From contig NC_135502.1 in assembly GCF_052857255.1 (NCBI RefSeq), positions 151,279,311 to 151,343,310 on the forward strand: a DNA stretch of 64,000 nt. Reading direction: 5' to 3'. The DNA comes from Amblyomma americanum. Taxonomy: Eukaryota; Arthropoda; Arachnida; Ixodida; Ixodidae. The translations under genes and the position numbers were made by a program. The notes under the pieces were generated by a model. It was not told the origin of the DNA and did not search any database. It worked only from the letters and a program-made list of their open reading frames with translations. This document shows, in pieces, positions 24,919 through 40,000 of the stretch; positions within the stretch are counted from its first letter, which is position 1, and each line of letters starts with the position of its first letter.

Positions 24919-27900
24919 ATGGGAGCCGCTGCGACATCGACGTCAAACTGCTTTAAACGGAGTCACGCTCCGTACATCGGAACGGGACATGTTGGAACCG
25001 TGAGCGAGATGACATTGAGGAACTATTTCGTCTTTTCAGTTCAGATTGTTGGTTTTGTTCCACCTGGCTGCGTTGCTCATGAGAAGGCCTGGATAACCGA
25101 CAGCGACCTCAAACGCTGAACAGATCTAACTCCGAAAGTTGCGATGCTACAAGTAACATCGTGCAACACGGCATGCGCCCCTGAGGGAAGAGTTCTCGGA
25201 GTAACATGGGAGCCGCTGCGACATCGACGTCAAACTGTTTTAAACAGATTCACACTCCGTTCATCTGAACAGGGCATGCTGGAACCGTGAGCGAGATGAC
25301 GTTGAGGAACTATTTCGTCTTCTTGGTTCAGATTGTTGGCTTTGTTCTACCTGGCTGTATTGCTCATGAGAAGGCCTGGATAACCGACAGCGACCTCAAA
25401 CGCTGAACAGATCTAACTCCGAAAGTTGCGATGCTACAAGGAACATCGTGCAACACGGCATGCGCCCCTGAGGGAACAGTTCTCGGAGTAACATGGGAGC
25501 CGCTGCGACATCGACGTCAAACTGTTTTAAACAGATTCACACTCCGTTCATCAGAACAGGGCATGCTGGAACCGTGAGCGAAATGACGTTGAGGAACTAT
25601 TTCGTCTTTTTGGTTTAGATTGTTGACTTTGTTCTACCTGGCTGCATCGGTCGCGAGAACGCCTGGATTACTGACAGCGACTTGAAAATGCTGAACAGAT
25701 GTAATACCGAGAGTTACGTTGCTGCAAGGAACATCAAGCAACACGTCTTCAGCCTCTGTGGGAACAGTTCTCGGAGTAGCATGGGAGCCACTGCGACATC
25801 TACATCAAACTGCTTTAAAAAGCATCACGCTGCGTTCATCGGAACGGGGAAAATTTTTCACCGTGAGCGAGATTGCGTTGAGGAACTATTTCGTCTTTTT
25901 GGTTCAGATTGTTGGCTTTGTTCAACCTGGCTGCATCGGTCACGAGAACGCCTGGATTACTAACAGCGACCTGAGAACGCTGAACAGATGAAACACCGAG
26001 AGTTACGATGCTACAAGGAACATCAAGCAACACGGCCTTAGCCCCTGTGGGAAAGGTACACTGCTGTCCACGGCCCTCGGAGTAACATGGGAGCCGCTGT
26101 GACATCGACGTCAAACTGCTTTAAACAGTCACGCTCCGTACATCGGAACGGGGCATGGTGACACCGTGACCGAGATGACGTTGAGGAACTATTTCGTATT
26201 TTTAGTTCAGATTGTTGGTTTTGTTAAACCTGGCTGCATTGCTCATGAGAACGCCTGGTTTTCAGACCATGACCTGAAAACTCTAAACAGACGTAACTCC
26301 GAGAGTTACGATGCTACAAGGAACATCGAGCAACACGGCATGAGTCCCTGCGGGAACAGTTCTCGGAGTAACATGGGAGCCGCTGCGACATCGACGTCAA
26401 ACTGCTTAAAACAGTCACGCTCTGTACATCTGAAAAGGGCATGGTGGCACCGTGAGCGAGATGACGTTGAGGAACTATTTCGTCTTTTTGGTTCAGATTG
26501 TTGGCTTTGTTCAACCTGGCTGCATTGCTCATGAGAACGCGTGGATTACTAACAGCGACCTGAAAACGCTGAACAGATGTAACACCGAGAGTTACGATGC
26601 TACAAGGAACATCGAGAAACATGGCATTAGCCCCTGTGGGAACGGTACACTGCTGTCCACGGCCCTCTGAGTAACATGGGAGCCGCTGCGAAGTCGACGT
26701 CAAAATGCTTTAAACAGAGTCACGCTCTGTACATCGAAACGGGGCATGGTGGCGCCTTGAGCGAGAAGACGTTGAGGAACAATTTCGTCTTTTGGTTCAG
26801 ATTCTTGGTTTTGTTCTACCTGGCGGCATTGCTTATGAGAACGCCTTGATTACTGACAGTGACCTGAACATGCTGAACAGATGTAATACATAGAGTTACG
26901 ATGCTACAAGGAACATCGAGCAACACGGCATCAGCCTCTGTGGGAACAGTTCCCGGAGTAACATGGGAGCTGCTGCGACATCGACGTCAAACTGCTTAGA
27001 ACAGAGCCACGCTCTGCACATCTGAACAGGGCAGGGTGGCACCGTGAGCGAGATGACGTTGAGGAACTATTTCGTCTTTTTGGTTCAGATTGTTGGCTTT
27101 GTTCTACCTGGCTGCATCGGTCACGAGAACGCGTGGATTACTAACAGCGACCTGAAAACGCTGAACAGATGTAACACCGAGAGTTACGATGCTACAAGGA
27201 ACATCGAGAAACATGGCATCAGCCCCTGTGGGAATGGTACACTGCTGTCCATGACCCTCGGAGTAACATGGGAGCCGCTGCGTCATCGACTTCAAACTGC
27301 TTTAAACCGAGTCACTCACCGTTCATCGGAACGGGACATGGTGGCAGCGTGAGCGAGATGACGTTGTTGAACTATTTCGTTTTTTGGTTGAGATTGTTGG
27401 TTTTGTTTTACCTTGCTGCACTGCTCACGAGAACGCCTGGATTACCGACAGCGACCTGAAAACGCTGATAACATGTAATACCGAGTGTTACGATGCTACA
27501 AAGAACATCGAGCAACAAGGCATCAGCCCCTGTGGGAACAGTTCTCGGAGTAACATGGGAGCCGCTGCGACATCGACATCAAACTGCTTTAAAAAGCATC
27601 ACGCTGCGTTTATCGGAACGGGGAAAATTTTTCACCGTGAGCGAGATGACGTTGAGGCAGTATTTCGCCTTTTTAGTTCAGATTGTTGGTTTTGTTCTAT
27701 CTGGCCACATTGCTCATGTGAACTTCTGGATTACCGATAACGACCTGCAACGCTGAACAGATGTAACTCCGAGAGTTACGATATTACAAGCAACATCGAG
27801 CAACACGGCATAAAGCCCCGTGCGAACAGTCCACCGCTGTCCACGGCCCTCGGAGTAACATGGGAGCCGCTGCGACATCGACGTCAAACTGCTTAAAACA

Positions 27901-29062
27901 GAGTCACGCTCTGTACATCTGAACAGGTCATGGTGGCACCACGAGCGGGATGACGTTGAGGAACTATTTCGTCTTTTTGGTTCAGATTGTTGGCTTTGTT
28001 CAACCTGGCTGCATTGCTCATGAGAACGCCTGGATTACTGACAGTGACCTGAAAATGCTGGACAGATGTAATACCTAGAGTTACGATGCTACAAGGAACA
28101 TCGAGCAACACGGCATCAGCCCCTGTGGGAGCAGCTCTCGGAGCAACATGGGAGCCGCTGCGACATCGACGTCAAACTGCTTTAAAAATAATCACGCTGC
28201 GTTCATCGGAACGGGGAAAATTTTACACCGTGAGCAAGATGACTTTGAGGAACAATTTCTTCTTTTTTGTTCAGATTGTTGGTTTTGTTCTATCTGGTTG
28301 CTTTGCTCATGTGAACGCCTGGATAACCGATAACGACCTGAAAACGCTAAACAGATGTAACTCCTAGAATTACGATATTACAAGCAACATCGAGCAACAC
28401 GGCATCAAGCCCTGTGCGAACAGTCAACCGCTGTCCACGGCCCTCCGAGTAACGTGGGAGCCGCTGCGAAATCGACGCCAAACTGCTTTAATCAGAGTCG
28501 CGCTCCGTTCATCGGAACGGGGGTAGTGGCGCCGTGAGCGAGATGACGTTGAGCAACTATTTCGTCTTTTTGGTTCAGATTGTTGGTTGTGTTCTACCTT
28601 GCTGCATTGCTCACGAGAACGCCTGGATTACCGACAGCGACCTGAAAACGCTGTACAGAAGTAACTCCGAGATTTACGTTGCTACAAGGAACATCGAGAA
28701 ACACGGCATCAGCCTCGGCGGGAACAGTCCACCGCTCTCCACAGCCCTCGGAGTAACATGGGAGCCGCTGCGACATCGAGGTCATACTGCTTTAAACAGA
28801 GTCACGCTCCGTACATCGGAACAGGACATGGTGGCACCGTGATCGAGATGATGTTAAGGAAGTATTTCGTCTTTTTAGTTCTGATTGTTGGTTTTGTTCT
28901 ACCTGGCTGCATCGGTCACGAGAACGCCTGGATTACTGACAGTGACCTGAAAACGCTGAAGAGATGTAATACCGAGATTTACGATGCTACAAGGAACATC
29001 GAGCAAAACGACATCAGCTCCTGTGGGAATGGTATACTGCTGTCCACGACCCTCGGAGTAAC
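24919..29062 (+). repeat. 14-monomer higher-order repeat, copy 2 (4,144 bp)
   Basis: This is the direct tandem copy of the preceding block at a constant offset of 4,144 bp. The first difference I find is just past its end: the unit at 29,063 reads cggaatgggacatggtgg where 24,919 reads cggaacgggacatgttgg. The last unit (28,758) is also the start of the long-range copy of bases 145 onward, so different duplications abut or overlap here. Confidence 0.9.
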
Positions 29063-32000
29063 ATGGGAGCCGCTGCGACATCGACGTCAAACTGCTTTAA
29101 ACGGAGTCACGCTCCGTACATCGGAATGGGACATGGTGGAACCGTGAGCGAGATGACATTGAGGAACTATTTCGTCTTTTCAGTTCAGATTGTTGGTTTT
29201 GTTCCACCTGGCTGCGTTGCTCATGAGAAGGCCTGGATAACCGACAGCGAGCTCAAACGCTGAACAGATCTAACTCCGAAAGTTGCGATGCTACAAGGAA
29301 CATCGTGCAACACGGCATGCGCCCCTGAGGGAACAGTTCTCGGAGTAACATGGGAGCCGCTGCGACATCGACGTCAAACTGTTTTAAACAGATTCACACT
29401 CCGTTCATCCGAACAGGGCATGCTGGAACCGTGAGCGAGATGATGTTGAGGAACTATTTCGTCTTTTTGGTTCAGATTGTTGGCTATGTTCTACCTGGCT
29501 GCATCGGTCACGAGAACGCGTGGATTACTAACAGCGACCTGAAAACGCTGAACAGATGTAACACCGAGAGTTACGATGCTACAAGGAACATCGAGAAACA
29601 TGGCATTAGCCCCTGTGGGAACGGTACACTGCTGTCCACGGCCCTCTGAGTAACATGGGAGCCGCTGCGAAGTCGACGTCAAAATGCTTTAAACAGAGTC
29701 ACGCTCCGTACATCGAAACGGGGCATGGTGGCGCCTTGAGCGAGAAGACGTTGAGGAACAATTTCGTCTTTTGGTTCAGATTGTTGGTTTTGTTCTACCT
29801 GGCGGCATTGCTTATGAGAACACCTTGATTACCGACAGCGACCTGAAAATGATGAACAGGTGTAGTACCGAGAGTTACGATGCTACAAGGGACATCGAGC
29901 AACACGGCATGAGCCCCTGTGGGAACAGTTCGCGGAGTAACATGGGAGCTGCTGCGACATCGACGTCAAACTGCTTAGAACAGAGTCACGCTCTGTACAT
30001 CTGAACAGGGCATGGTGGCACCACGAGCGAGATGACGTTGAGGAACTATTTCGTCTTTTTGGTTCTGATTGTTGGTTTTGTTCTACCTGGCTGCATTGCT
30101 AATGAGAACGCCTGGATTACTGACAGTGACCTGAACATGCTGAACAGATGTAATACATAGAGTTACGATGCTACAAGGAACATCGAGCAACACGGCATCA
30201 GCCCCTGTGGGAACAGTTCCCGGAGTAACATGGGAGCTGCTGCGACATCGACGTCAAACTGCTTAGAACAGAGTCACGCTCTGTACATCTGAACAGGGCA
30301 TGGTGGCACCGTGAGCGAGATGACGTTGAGGAACTATTTCGTCTTTTTGGTTCAGATTGCTGACTTTGTTCTACCTGGCTGCATTGCTCAAGAGAACGCG
30401 TGGATTACCGACAGCGACCTGAAAACGCTGAACAGATGTAATACCGAGAGTTACGATGCTACAAAGAATATCGAGCAACACGGCATCAGCCCCTGTGGGA
30501 ACGGTACACAGCTGTCCACGGCCCACGGAGTAACATGGGAGCCGCTGCGTCATCGACTTCAAACTGCTTTAAACCGAGTCACGCTCCGTATATCGGAACG
30601 GGGCATGGTGGCCCCGTGACCGAGATGACGTTGAGGAACTATTTCGTATTTTTAGTTCAGATTATTGGTTTTGTTATACCTGGCTGCATTGCTCATTAGA
30701 ACGCCTGGATTCCCGACCACGACCTGAAAATACTAAACAGACGTAACTCCGAGAGTGACGATGCTACAAGGAACATCGAGCAACACGGCATCAGCCCCTG
30801 TGGGAATGGTACGCTCCTGTCCATGACCCTCGGAGTAACATGGGAGCCGCTGCGTCATCGACTTCAAACTGCTTTAAACCGAGTCACTTACCGTTCATCG
30901 GAACGGGACATGGTGGCAGCGTGAGCGAGATGACGTTGTTGAACTATTTCGTTTTTTGGTTGCGATTGTTGGTTTTGTTTTACCTTGCTGCACTGCTCAC
31001 GAGAACGCCTGGATTACCGACAGCGACCTGAAAACGCTGATAAGATGTAATACCGAGTGTTACGATGCTACAAAGAACATCGAGCAACAAGGCATCAGCC
31101 CCTGTGGGAACAGTTCTCGGAGTAACATGGGAGCCGCTGCGACATCGACATCAAACTGCATTAAAAAGCATCACGCTGCGTTTATCGGGACGGGGAAAAT
31201 TTTTCACCGTGAGCGAGATGACGTTGAGGAAGTATTTCGCCTTTTTAGTTCAGATTGTTGGTTTTGTTCTATCTGGCCACATTGCTCATGTGAACTTCTG
31301 GATTACCGATAACGACCTGCAACGCTGAACAGATGTAACTCCGAGAGTTACGATATTACAAGCAACATCGAGCAACACGGCATAAAGCCCCGTGCGAACA
31401 GTCCACCGCTGTCCACGGCCCTCGGAGTAACATGGGAGCCGCTGCGACATCGACGTCAAACTGCTTAAAACAGAGTCACGCTCTGTACATCTGAACAGGT
31501 CATGGTGGCACCACGAGCGAGATGACGTTGAGGAACTATTTCGTCTTTTTGGTTCAGATTGTTGGCTTTGTTCAACCTGGATGCATTGCTCATGAGAACG
31601 CCTGGATTACTGACAGTGACCTGAAAATGCTGGACAGATGTAATACCTAGAGTTACGATGCTACAAGGAACATCGAGCAACACGGCATCAGCCCCTGTGG
31701 GAGCAGTTCTCGGAGCAACATGGGAGCCGCTGCGACATCGACGTCAAACTGCTTTAAAAAGAATCACGCTGCGTTCATCGGAACGGGGAAAATTTTACAC
31801 CGTGAGCAAGATGACTTTGAGGAACAATTTCTTCTTTTTTGTTCAGATTGTTGGTTTTGTTCTATCTGGTTGCTTTGCTCATGTGAACGCCTGGATAACC
31901 GATAACGACCTGAAAACGCTAAACAGATGTAACTCCTAGAATTAAGATATTACAAGCAACATCGAGCAACACGGCATCAAGCCCTGTGCGAACAGTCAAC

Positions 32001-35000
32001 CGCTGTCCACGGCCCTCCGAGTAACGTGGGAGCCGCTGCGAAATCGACGCCAAACTGCTTTAATCAGAGTCGCGCTCCGTTCATCGGAACGGGGGTAGTG
32101 GCGCCGTGAGCGAGATGACGTTGAGCAACTATTTCGTCTTTTTGGTTCAGATTGTTGGTTGTGTTCTACCTTGCTGCATTGCTCACGAGAACGCGTGGAT
32201 TACCGACAGCGACCTGAAAACGCTGAACAGATGTAATACCGAGAGTTACGATGCTACAAAGAATATCGAGCAACACGGCATCAGCCCCTGTGGGAACGGT
32301 ACACAGCTGTCCACGGCCCACGGAGTAACATGGGAGCCGCTGCGTCATCGACTTCAAACTGCTTTAAACCGAGTCACGCTCCGTATATCGGAACGGGGCA
32401 TGGTGGCCCCGTGACCGAGATGACGTTGAGGAACTATTTCGTATTTTTAGTTCAGATTATTGGTTTTGTTATACCTGGCTGCATTGCTCATTAGAACGCC
32501 TGGATTCCCGACCACGACCTGAAAATACTAAACAGACGTAACTCCGAGAGTGACGATGCTACAAGGAACATCGAGCAACACGGCATCAGCCCCTGTGGGA
32601 ATGGTACACTGCTGTCCATGACCCTCGGAGTAACATGGGAGCCGCTGCGTCATCGACTTCAAACTGCTTTAAACCGTGTCACTCACCGTTCATCGGAACG
32701 GGACATGGTGGCAGCGTGAGCGAGATGACGTTGAGGAACAATTTCGACTTTTTAGTTCAGATTGTTGGTTTTGTTCTATCTGGCTTCATTGCTCATGTGA
32801 ACGCCTGGATTACCGACAGCGACCTCAAAATGCTGTACAGCTTTAATACCGAGAGTTACGATGCTACAATTAACATCGAGCAACGAGGCATCAGCCCCGG
32901 CTAGAAGAGTCCACCGCTCTCCACAGCACTCGGAGTAACATGGGAGCCGCTGCGACATCGACGTCAAGCTGCTTTAGACAGAGTCACGCTCCGTTCATCG
33001 AAACGGGGCGTGGTGGCCCCGTGAACGAGATGACGTTGTTGAACTATTTCGTTTTTTGGTTGAGATTGTTGGTTTTGTTTTACCTTGCTGCACTGCTCAC
33101 GAGAGCGCCTGGATTACCGACAGCGACCTGAAAACGCTGATAAGATGTAATACCGAGTGTTACGATGCTACAAAGAACATCGAGCAACAAGGCATCAGCC
33201 CCTGTGGGAACAGTTCTCGGAGTAACATGGGAGCCGCTGCGCAATCGAAGTCAAACTGCTTAAAATAGTCACGCTCTGTACTCTGAACAGGGCATGGTGG
33301 CACCGTGAGCGAGATGACGTTGAGGAACAATTTAGACTTTTTGGTTCATATTGTTGGCTTGGTTCTACCTGGCTGCAGATGTCGTGAGAACTCCTGGATT
33401 ACCGATAGCGACCTGAAAACGCTGAACAGATGTAATACCGAGAGTCACGATGCTACAAAGAACATCGAGCAACACGGCATCAGCCCCTGTGGGAACAGTT
33501 CTCGGAGTATCATGGGAGCCGCTGCGACATCGACATCAAACTGCTTTAAAAAGCATCACGCTGCGTTTATCAGAACGGGGAAAATTTTTCACCATGAGCG
33601 AGATGACGTTGAGGAAGTATTTCGCCTTTTTAGTTCAGATTGTTGGTTTTGTTCTATCTTGCCGCATTGCTCATGTGAACGTCTGGATTACCGACAGCGA
33701 CCTGAAAACGCTGAACAGATGTAACTTCGAGAGTTACGATGCTACAAAGAACATCGAACAACACGGCATCAAGCCCTGTGGGAACAGTCCACCGCTGTCC
33801 ACGGACCTCGGAGTAACATGGGAGCCGCTGCGACATCGAGGCCAAACTGCTTTAAACAGAGTCACGCTCCGTTCATCGGACCGGGGAAAATTTTTCACCG
33901 TGAGCGAGATGACGTTCAGCAACTATTTCGTCCTTTTGGTTCAGACTGTTGATTTTGTTCTACCTGGCTGCATTTCTTATGAGAACGCCTGGATTACCGA
34001 CAGCGACCTGAAAACGCTGAACAGATATAATACCGAGAGTTACGATGCTACAAGGAACGTCGAGCATCACGGCATTAGCCCCTGTGGGAACAGTTCTCGG
34101 AGTAACATGGGAGCCGCTGCGACATCGAGGTCAATCTGCTTTAAACAGAGTCACGCTCCGTACATCGGAACGGGGCAGGGTGGCACAGTGAGCGATATGA
34201 CGTTGAGGAACTATTTCGCATTTTAGTTCAGATTGTTGGTTTTGTTATACCTGGCTGCATTGCTCATGAGAAAGCCTGGATTTCTGACCACGACATGAAA
34301 ACGCTAAACAGACGTAACTCCGAGAGTTACGATGCTACAAGGAACATCGAACAACGCGGCATCAGCCCCTGTGGGAACAGTCCACCGCTGTCCCCGGCCC
34401 TCGGAGCAACATGGGAGCCGCTGCGACATCGACGCCAAACTGCTTTAAACAGAGTCACGTTCCGTTAATCGGAACGGGGCATGGTGGCGCGGTGAGCGAG
34501 ATGAAGTTGAGCAACTATTTCGTCTTTTTGTTCAGATTGTTGGTTTTGTTCTACCTTGCTGCATTGCTCACGAGAACGCATGGATTACCGACAGCGACCT
34601 GAAAACGCTGAACAGATGTAACACCGAGAGTTACGATGCTACAAAGAACGTCGAGCAACACGGCATTAGCCCCTGTGGGGACAGTTCTCGGAGTAACATG
34701 GGAGCCTCTGCGCAATCGAAGTCAAACTGCTTAAAACAGTCACGCTCTGTACATCTGAACAGGGCATGGTGGCGCGGTGAGCGGGATGACGTTGAGCAAC
34801 TATTTCGTCTTTTTGGTTCAGATTGTTGGTTTTGTTCTACCTTGCTGCATTGCTCACGAGAACTCCTGGATTACCTATAGCGACCTGAAAACGCTGAACA
34901 GATGTAACTCCGAGAGTTACGATGCTACAAGAAACATCGAGGAACACGGCTTCAGCCCCTGTGGGAACAGTCCCCCTCTTGCACGGCATCGGAGTAACAT

Positions 35001-36012
35001 GGGAGCCGCTGCGACATCGACGTCAAACTGTTTTAAACCGAGTCACTCAGCGTTCATCGGAAAGGGGCATGGTGGCACCGTGAGCGAGACGACGTTGAGG
35101 AACTATTTCGACTTTTTGGTTCAGATCGTTGGTTTTGTTCCACCTGGCTGAATTGCTCATGAGAGCTCCTGGATTACCGATAGCGACCTGAAAACGCTGA
35201 ACAGATGTAACTCCGAGAGTTACCATGCTACAAGGAACATCGAACAACGCGGCATCAGCCCCTGTGAGAACAGTCCACCGCTGTCCCCGGCCCACGGAGC
35301 AACATGGGAGCCGCTGCGACATCGACATCAAACTGCTTTAAACAGAGTCACGCTCCATTCATCGGAACGTTGCATGGTGGCACCTTCAGCGAGATGACGT
35401 TGAGGAACTCTTTCGTCTTTTTGGTTCAGATTGTTGGCTTTGTTCTACCTGGCTGCATATGTCATGAAAACTGCTGGATTACCGATAGCGACCTGAAAAC
35501 GCTGAACAGATGTAACACCGAGAGTTACGATGCTACAAGCAACATCGAACAACGCGGCATCAGCCCCTGTGGGAACAGTCCACCGCTGTCCCCGGCCCTC
35601 GGAGCAACATGGGAGCCGCTGCGACATCGACGTCAAACTGCTTTAAACAGAGTAACGCTCCGTACATCGGAACGGGGCATGGTGGCACAGTGAGCGAGAT
35701 GACGTTGAGGAGCTATTTCGCATTTCAGTTCAGATTGTTGGTTTTGTTATACCTGGCTGCATTGCTCATGAGAACGCCTGGATTCCCGACCACAACCTAA
35801 AAACACTAAACAGACGTAACTCCGAGAGTTACGATGCTACAAGGAACATCGAGCAACACGGCATCAGCAACGGCGGGAACAGTCCTCCGCTCTCCACAGC
35901 CTCAGAGTAACATGGGAGCCGCTGCGACATCGAGGTCAAACTGCTTTAAAAAGAATCACGCTGCGTTCATCAGAATGGGGAAATTTTACACCGTGAGCGA
36001 GATGACGTTGAG
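28614..36012 (+). repeat. Long-range duplicated block, copy 2
   Basis: This is the counterpart of bases 1-7,096. It has one extra 305-bp monomer (anchors 30,230, 30,535, 30,840 against 1,617, 1,922 in copy 1) and two further 1-bp losses (near 34,980 and at cacagcctcagag, 35,899). It diverges at the same motif, gatgacgttgag, where this copy continues aaactatttcgac. Confidence 0.85.
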
Positions 36013-37067
36013 AAACTATTTCGACATTTTAGTTCAGATCGTTGGTTTTGTTCTATCTGGCTGCATTGCTCATGTGAACGCCTGGATTACCGATAACGAC
36101 CTGAAAATGCTGAACAGATGTAATACCGAGAGTTACGATATTACAAGCAACATCGAGCAACACGGCATAAAGCCCTGTGCGAACAGTCCACCGCTGTCCA
36201 CGGCACTCGGAGTAACATGGGAGCCGCTGCGACATCGACGCGAACCGCTTTAAACCGAGTCACTCACCGTTCATCGGAACGTGGCATGGTGGAACCGTGG
36301 GCGAGATGACTTTGAGAAACTATTTCGTCTTTTTGGTTCAGATTGTTGGTTTTGTTCGACCTGGATGCATAGCTCACGAGAACTCCTGGATTACCGATAG
36401 CGACCTGAAAACGCTGAACAGATGTAAATCCGAGAGTTACGTTGCTACAAAGAACATCGACCAACACGGCATCAGCCCCGGCGGGAACAGTCCTCCGCTC
36501 TCCACAGCCCTCGGAGTAACATGGGAGCCGCTGCGACATCGAGGTCAAACTGCTTTAAACAGTCACGCTCCGTACATCGGAACGGGGCATGGTGGCACAG
36601 TGAGCGAGATTACGTTGAGGAACTATTTCGCATTTCAGTTCAGATTGTTGGTTTTGTTATACCTGGCTGCATTGCTCATGAGAACGCCTGTATTACCGAC
36701 AGCGACCTGAAAACGCTGAACAGATGTAATACCGAGAGTTACGATGCTACAAGGAACATCGAGCAACAAGGCATGAGCCCCTGCGGGAACAGTTCTCGGA
36801 GTAACATGGGAGCCGCTGCGACATCGACGTCAAACTGCTTAAAACAGAGTCACGCTCTGTACATCTGAAAAGGGCATGGTGGCACCGTTAGCGAGATGAC
36901 GTTGAGGAACTATTTCGTCTTTTTGGTTCAGATTGTTGGCTTTGTTCAACCTGGCAGCATTGCTCATAAGAAAGCCTGGATTACTGAGTGACCTGAAAAT
37001 GCTGAACAGATGTAATACCTAGAGTTACGATGCTACAAGGAACATCGAGCAACACGCCATCAGCCCC
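30205..37067 (+). repeat. 23-monomer higher-order repeat, copy 1 (about 6.86 kb)
   Basis: Monomers from 30,230 to 36,806 recur at 37,093 to 43,672 (offset 6,862, drifting to 6,866 through small indels). The first unit joins the last through cagcccctgtggg in a tandem arrangement. The block contains most of the 17-monomer series that continues to the right, so the two orders of repeat are nested. Confidence 0.85.
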
Positions 37068-40000
37068 TGTGGGAACAGTTCCCGGAGTAACATGGGAGCT
37101 GCTGCGACATCGACGTCAAACTGCTTAGAACAGAGTCACGCTCTGTACATCTGAACAGGGCATGGTGGCACCGTGAGCGAGATGACGTTGAGGAACTATT
37201 TCGTCTTTTTGGTTCAGATTGCTGACTTTGTTCTACCTGGCTGCATTGCTCAAGAGAACGCGTGGATTACCGACAGCGACCTGAAAACGCTGAACAGATG
37301 TAATACCGAGAGTTACGATGCTACAAAGAATATCGAGCAACACGGCATCAGCCCCTGTGGGAACGGTACACAGCTGTCCACGGCCCACGGAGTAACATGG
37401 GAGCCGCTGCGTCATCGACTTCAAACTGCTTTAAACCGAGTCACGCTCCGTATATCGGAACGGGGCATGGTGGCCCCGTGACCGAGATGACGTTGAGGAA
37501 CTATTTCGTATTTTTAGTTCAGATTATTGGTTTTGTTATACCTGGCTGCATTGCTCATTAGAACACCTGGATTCCCGACCACGACCTGAAAATACTAAAC
37601 AGACGTAACTCCGAGAGTGACGATGCTACAAGGAACATCGAGCAACACGGCATCAGCCCCTGTGGGAATGGTACGCTCCTGTCCATGACCCTCGGAGTAA
37701 CATGGGAGCCGCTGCGTCATCGACTTCAAACTGCTTTAAACCGAGTCACTTACCGTTCATCGGAACGGGACATGGTGGCAGCGTGAGCGAGATGACGTTG
37801 TTGAACTATTTCGTTTTTTGGTTGCGATTGTTGGTTTTGTTTTACCTTGCTGCACTGCTCACGAGAACGCCTGGATTACCGACAGCGACCTGAAAACGCT
37901 GATAAGATGTAATACCGAGTGTTACGATGCTACAAAGAACATCGAGCAACAAGGCATCAGCCCCTGTGGGAACAGTTCTCGGAGTAACATGGGAGCCGCT
38001 GCGACATCGACATCAAACTGCATTAAAAAGCATCACGCTGCGTTTATCGGGACGGGGAAAATTTTTCACCGTGAGCGAGATGACGTTGAGGAAGTATTTC
38101 GCCTTTTTAGTTCAGATTGTTGGTTTTGTTCTATCTGGCCACATTGCTCATGTGAACTTCTGGATTACCGATAACGACCTGCAACGCTGAACAGATGTAA
38201 CTCCGAGAGTTACGATATTACAAGCAACATCGAGCAACACGGCATAAAGCCCCGTGCGAACAGTCCACCGCTGTCCACGGCCCTCGGAGTAACATGGGAG
38301 CCGCTGCGACATCGACGTCAAACTGCTTAAAACAGAGTCACGCTCTGTACATCTGAACAGGTCATGGTGGCACCACGAGCGAGATGACGTTGAGGAACTA
38401 TTTCGTCTTTTTGGTTCAGATTGTTGGCTTTGTTCAACCTGGATGCATTGCTCATGAGAACGCCTGGATTACTGACAGTGACCTGAAAATGCTGGACAGA
38501 TGTAATACCTAGAGTTACGATGCTACAAGGAACATCGAGCAACACGGCATCAGCCCCTGTGGGAGCAGTTCTCGGAGCAACATGGGAGCCGCTGCGACAT
38601 CGACGTCAAACTGCTTTAAAAAGAATCACGCTGCGTTCATCGGAACGGGGAAAATTTTACACCGTGAGCAAGATGACTTTGAGGAACAATTTCTTCTTTT
38701 TTGTTCAGATTGTTGGTTTTGTTCTATCTGGTTGCTTTGCTCATGTGAACGCCTGGATAACCGATAACGACCTGAAAACGCTAAACAGATGTAACTCCTA
38801 GAATTAAGATATTACAAGCAACATCGAGCAACACGGCATCAAGCCCTGTGCGAACAGTCAACCGCTGTCCACGGCCCTCCGAGTAACGTGGGAGCCGCTG
38901 CGAAATCGACGCCAAACTGCTTTAATCAGAGTCGCGCTCCGTTCATCGGAACGGGGGTAGTGGCGCCGTGAGCGAGATGACGTTGAGCAACTATTTCGTC
39001 TTTTTGGTTCAGATTGTTGGTTGTGTTCTACCTTGCTGCATTGCTCACGAGAACGCGTGGATTACCGACAGCGACCTGAAAACGCTGAACAGATGTAATA
39101 CCGAGAGTTACGATGCTACAAAGAATATCGAGCAACACGGCATCAGCCCCTGTGGGAACGGTACACAGCTGTCCACGGCCCACGGAGTAACATGGGAGCC
39201 GCTGCGTCATCGACTTCAAACTGCTTTAAACCGAGTCACGCTCCGTATATCGGAACGGGGCATGGTGGCCCCGTGACCGAGATGACGTTGAGGAACTATT
39301 TCGTATTTTTAGTTCAGATTATTGGTTTTGTTATACCTGGCTGCATTGCTCATTAGAACGCCTGGATTCCCGACCACGACCTGAAAATACTAAACAGACG
39401 TAACTCCGAGAGTGACGATGCTACAAGGAACATCGAGCAACACGGCATCAGCCCCTGTGGGAATGGTACACTGCTGTCCATGACCCTCGGAGTAACATGG
39501 GAGCCGCTGCGTCATCGACTTCAAACTGCTTTAAACCGTGTCACTCACCGTTCATCGGAACGGGACATGGTGGCAGCGTGAGCGAGATGACGTTGAGGAA
39601 CAATTTCGACTTTTTAGTTCAGATTGTTGGTTTTGTTCTATCTGGCTTCATTGCTCATGTGAACGCCTGGATTACCGACAGCGACCTCAAAATGCTGTAC
39701 AGCTTTAATACCGAGAGTTACGATGCTACAATTAACATCGAGCAACGAGGCATCAGCCCCGGCTAGAAGAGTCCACCGCTCTCCACAGCACTCGGAGTAA
39801 CATGGGAGCCGCTGCGACATCGACGTCAAGCTGCTTTAGACAGAGTCACGCTCCGTTCATCGAAACGGGGCGTGGTGGCCCCGTGAACGAGATGACGTTG
39901 TTGAACTATTTCGTTTTTTGGTTGAGATTGTTGGTTTTGTTTTACCTTGCTGCACTGCTCACGAGAGCGCCTGGATTACCGACAGCGACCTGAAAACGCT

